A DNA stretch of 64,000 nucleotides from Patellaria atrata CBS 101060 (lineage: Eukaryota; Ascomycota; Dothideomycetes; Patellariales; Patellariaceae). The notes below the pieces were generated by a model. That model was not told where the DNA came from and made no database searches. It saw only the letters and a program-made list of their open reading frames with translations. Position 1 is the first letter of the stretch; each line of letters starts with the position of its first letter. A program made the translations under genes and the position numbers. Positions 60,487-64,000 of the stretch are shown piece by piece. Location: NCBI GenBank assembly GCA_010093705.1, contig MU006095.1, positions 198,918-262,917 on the forward strand, read 5' to 3'.

Positions 60487-61640
60487 CTATTCCAGAGTGA
60501 GTTTGATATTAAAAAAATAATAAGTTGAAGGGCTTGGAAGGCTTACAGTCTCCTGGAATAAAGTAGTCAAGCCACTCATAGCCCTCAAGGGACGAAGCAG
60601 CACCACTAGAGCTGCCCAATAGACTTTTTGATACATATCCCGGCGCGGATTCGTAGGACAATGGAAGTCGATATACTGGTATGTTGGCTCACCTAAACTG
60701 GCAGATGCTGTCATCTTCGTCTTTCCTACAATAACTGCACCTTTAGAGGTCAACTTCTCAACATAGTCGGCATTAGTGGCTGCTGGTCCGTAGAGTTCGA
60801 TAAAAGTTTTACTCATCATAGTACTTTGGATGCCTGCCAAGTCAAAGATATCTTTAACATCCATTCGAGCGCCTGTTAATGGGTTGTCCTCCGAGTGTTC
60901 GGAATACAGTCTACTGGGGACAGCGACATGTTTCCAGATTCCGGGTACTGACAGAGTTCAAGAGGACAAAGGTGTGAAGTTTATAAGACGATGTATTAGA
61001 ACCTTGTACTTGGGGAAGAGAACTTATGTTGGCGGGGTAAGTAGATTATCTGGTATAACTGAAATCATGAAACCATTCAGAGTATTTTCATATAACCGCC
61101 ATACTTGGTGGATGTTCGATCCGTGAAGAAAGTATGGGCCTGGGGGAAGCGTTTTGTCGGATGAGATTAGCTCAGATAACCAAACTTGTTTGAATAACTG
61201 CGAAAACTTATGTTGCTGAACTGCTTAACCTGACGTTTGACCATCAACATTCTGAATCACGAGTCCCTCGGTAAGTTTTAGACTGAATACATCATCGAGG
61301 GACGAGTACTCTTCCCAAAGCTGAGTAAACCCGTCAGTATCGCTGGTAGAGTGCTCCGGAGCCAGAACGGTGACCGGTTGGATACTTCGTTCAGAAGAAA
61401 ACCCAACCACTGATCCCTAAGTGCTCTCAGTCGCAGCAAGTTTTGGGATGTCTGATAGAACTTACCACTACATATGCATGCAGAATGTAGTGTATTCCGT
61501 CGACAATCTCCGTAACAGTACCTCTCAACGCCATATTGCTCAGATTTCTGTGGGTGAGAACAGTAGGGTGTAGGTATAAAATTTTGATTCTCTCCCGGCA
61601 CGACAGGACTCAGAACTTGTTCTACTGCAGCCAAGCAAAT
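60487..61640 (-). pseudogene. Amidase-signature gene relic
   Basis: Minus-strand pieces, in order, match fungal amidases that carry an extra N-terminal region. The N-terminal part reads QPVTVLAPEHSTSDTDGF then TQLWEEYSSLDDVFSLKL (61376-61290). The amidase part reads VKDIFDLAGIQSTMMSKTFI (60858-60800), then SKGAVIVGKTKMTASASLGE, with the lysine of the Ser-Ser-Lys triad in VGKTKM, and IDFHCPTNPRRD. The rest, including the glycine- and serine-rich signature, is lost after a frame change near 60650. Between the two parts are stops and unaligned sequence. Several breaks; not functional. Confidence 0.62.
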
Positions 61641-62624
61641 CTTCCCGTGCTCAACATTTCATAGTTCATACCCTTGTGGGGAAATTCTACTTGTGTACTA
61701 ACGGAGACACGGCAGATTTTTCAGACAAAGAAAGTACAAACGGGTGGACACAGCGTAAAATTGAGTTAACAACTAAGGCGCTGCTGCAGACGTCTTCTCA
61801 GACCCGCCCTCGTCTCAAGATGAAACTCAGAAGGAAGTACAAAGCTAGGTATTTTACCTCCCGTCACCAAGTTTGTGATCTTGAACTAATCTATGATTAT
61901 TTATAAAACCGCTTTATGGCGCTTCCTATGAAGTAGCCCCCTATTGCCCCTACCCTCTTCTATTCCTAGTTTTCTAAACCTTTGTGTACATGTACTCATT
62001 TAAACCCTAAATCCATGGAGCGATCTAGTCCAACATTTAATGACTGATCCACGCCCTTCTTTGAAAGCGACTGAAGTATTGTTCCTTGATTCTATCCGTG
62101 CTGTGTGCGATGAGAATGAATTATAATAAAAGCTATGTGCGATGGCGGAAGCGAAAAGACGAAGTCGCTGTGGGATAACTCTATAAAGTGTAATCATCAA
62201 CGGCAAACTAGTCTCATGATATTGTCTGAACGAGGAAATACAAAGCCGCTCTTGAGGGCGGAGGGTAGGTTTATCTGCATGTACATTCGAAAGGTTAGCG
62301 ATTCAGACCTGTCATTGGGGTGTGCTGTCTCTACTACTCATGTTCTTTGACTGACTAACGGGTATAACTTCTCCATACCGTCATATCTTTAAAAACGGCG
62401 ATAAGATGAGTACCGATATCTCTTCTAGATACTCAACGAAAGTGTAAATCAGCCTATTCAGTTGCTTTGAAGGCACTTCGGGTGGATTCAGAAAGAAGAT
62501 TTGTGGAGTTCTCTAGTGGAAAAAGCGAGATTGGCGTATACAGATCGTCGCTTGGATGTAATTGTGATATTTCCCGTATGTTTGCACCCCTAGAGCTTGG
62601 AGACGATTGCTATGCGTGATAACC
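61641..62624. other. Gene-free interval
   Basis: No supported gene or repeat. Confidence 0.4.
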
Positions 62625-63248
62625 TCAGCCAATGGATTGTATCAACCAATTCAGATTCCATGACAACTTGTTCCCTATAGCATAAGCAGCGAATAGTTGA
62701 GGATTTCCAGCGATTCGATGAAAGTGGTTAGTCGCTCTTCCCTTCGTGACCAAGCTTCCGTTCTTGACCCAAGGATGAAAGACAAGCGATAGACTTGCCT
62801 TGAGTCTCGATTGCGATTCCTCAATAGTGTCTCTTCCCATAAAAACATCTATCTTTCAACGAAATCTTTCCGAGGAGTCCATTCTACGATGTAATCCGAC
62901 TGAGAATCCAAATTTCCCAGTAGTGTAATTCGCGCGTTTAACTGACGGTCAGGATCGTGGAAGGAGAATGTTGGATGTGACCGTAAATATTTCACTTACT
63001 TGACGCACCGTCTGCTTCTTCTGAAAAATAATCATATGAGCAATGAGAAGGGGTCTTGATACCGGTTTCATTTTCCCTCTGAAGGTCTGGCTGATATGCT
63101 CATTGCTGGCCACTGCGAAAGCATGAGTTTCGGACAGCTTGTACTGGACAGTGTCGCGGTTCGGGAATGACAGAGCAAAGAGATCTCCAGGAAATCTCTC
63201 TAGGAATAAAGACGTAGGTAGTATGCTTTTGACTGTAAAGGAGGACAA
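62625..63248 (-). pseudogene. Remnant of an unidentified gene
   Basis: Two minus-strand open stretches, 63248-62949 and 62840-62625, are separated by a short region with stops. They read as one protein-like text: LFALSFPNRDTVQYKLSETH and SNEHISQTFRGKMKPVSRPL, then ESQSRLKASLSLVFHPWVKN. I do not recognise the family. The break between them could be an intron, but no good pair of splice sites is visible. Confidence 0.35.
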
Positions 63249-64000
63249 TATCGTATTCGGTTATCTGGCCGTTCACGAGCCACTAGCTTCTGTAGAGAGG
63301 TCCTCGACGAGTTTTGGGATTATTGGCCTTGATCCTGCTTATGGTCTTCGAGGCCACAGTCAGTGTACGCACCTGCTTTCGAATATCATGTTTCCGTGAA
63401 CCCAGATAGATCATCCGTATCGAAGAGAGCAGATTCAACTTAGAGTTTCCTATTAACTTTCGTTAAGCTCACCCAGGTGAGGATCCTCATGGAGCTACAA
63501 TGCAGGAGTACAGAGGTTGATTACAACGAATGTTGCCCGTTTCGTACTAGAATGAAGGAAGCGGTATTCAGTTCGATGCCGATAAACATTTTACTGCTTT
63601 TATAAGAGAAAAGGTAGATTTAGAAATTAGCTGATGGCCATGGAAGCAAGACAGAATGTAACCCAGCGGAACGTCTAAGATTATGCGGTGACCCATCTTC
63701 AAAGGAGATTGATCCAACATTACCACTTCTGACGCGGAACTGTGCCCGTCCTTTCTTGAAAGCTACAGCTCAAGGTTGTAAGCCTTGCGACACTGTCAGT
63801 CCTTGAATTGTAGTAGATCATGCCGGTCGAAACGGAGTGTATGGCTGCCCGCTTCATCGTGGTCTATGTCTGGCTCATAGTCGAAGCAGTTGGTGTCGTT
63901 TATCCATAGATCCTAAAATGATAGGTTGACAGGACATGTGTGTATGGGACAATCATGACAGCCTAGCGTTAGTAGAGCCACTTCTCGGGCCATAGTAGTT
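63249..64000. other. Right end of window, no gene recognised
   Basis: AT-leaning sequence with only short open frames. Continuation beyond the window edge could change this. Confidence 0.35.

Noticed and set aside
1-64000. Search for LTR elements, reverse transcriptase or integrase motifs, virus-like genes, CRISPR arrays and rRNA
   Set aside because: No supporting motifs or paired long terminal repeats were seen on either strand; reading by eye could miss very old copies.

Overview
This window is genomic DNA of a filamentous ascomycete (Pezizomycotina; Leotiomycetes is my best guess, held weakly). The signs are multi-exon genes with 45-80 nt introns carrying GTRNGT-type donors, a Zn2Cys6 fungal transcription factor, an AA9 lytic polysaccharide monooxygenase, a fused lycopene cyclase/phytoene synthase, and fungal versions of SLU7, ELP6, YAE1 and the kinetochore protein Sos7. 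I rebuilt splice sites by hand; every spliced model given closes in frame.

Layout. 0-9.4 kb is dense housekeeping: REV3 (cut by the left edge), SLU7, YAE1 and a CECR5-like HAD hydrolase. 9.8-21.2 kb holds a Zn2Cys6 regulator, a gene remnant, an inverted duplication, a divergent kinase-like protein, a carbonyl-reductase-type SDR, SOS7 and ELP6. 21.7-26.3 kb is a graveyard: an F-box remnant, a decayed trypsin-like-fold gene and a decayed protein kinase. At 28.1 kb lies an intact secreted Vps62-family protein, then a broken APH-type phosphotransferase (30.1-31.8 kb).

The centrepiece is a carotenoid/retinal cluster at 34.9-44.4 kb: phytoene desaturase (carB/al-1 type), lycopene cyclase-phytoene synthase (carRA/al-2 type) and a carotenoid oxygenase closest to the retinal-forming CarX. 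Together these would take GGPP to beta-carotene and on to retinal. carRA and carX are divergent over a 917 bp shared promoter. An ADCK1/Mcp2-type ABC1 kinase lies beside carB. No opsin, torulene oxygenase or aldehyde dehydrogenase gene is visible. Two relics of a fungal DUF7924-type family lie in opposite orientation: one inside the cluster between carB and carRA, one 4 kb beyond carX. A 445 bp terminal-inverted-repeat element sits just after carX.

52-58.7 kb is intact again: a PHO84-type phosphate transporter, an AA9 LPMO and a flavin amine-oxidoreductase-like protein. From 58.7 kb to the end I see only decayed sequence, including an amidase relic. The alternation of intact gene blocks with blocks full of broken genes is the main large-scale feature. 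I saw no recognisable retroelement, virus-like element, rRNA, CRISPR or complete tRNA.
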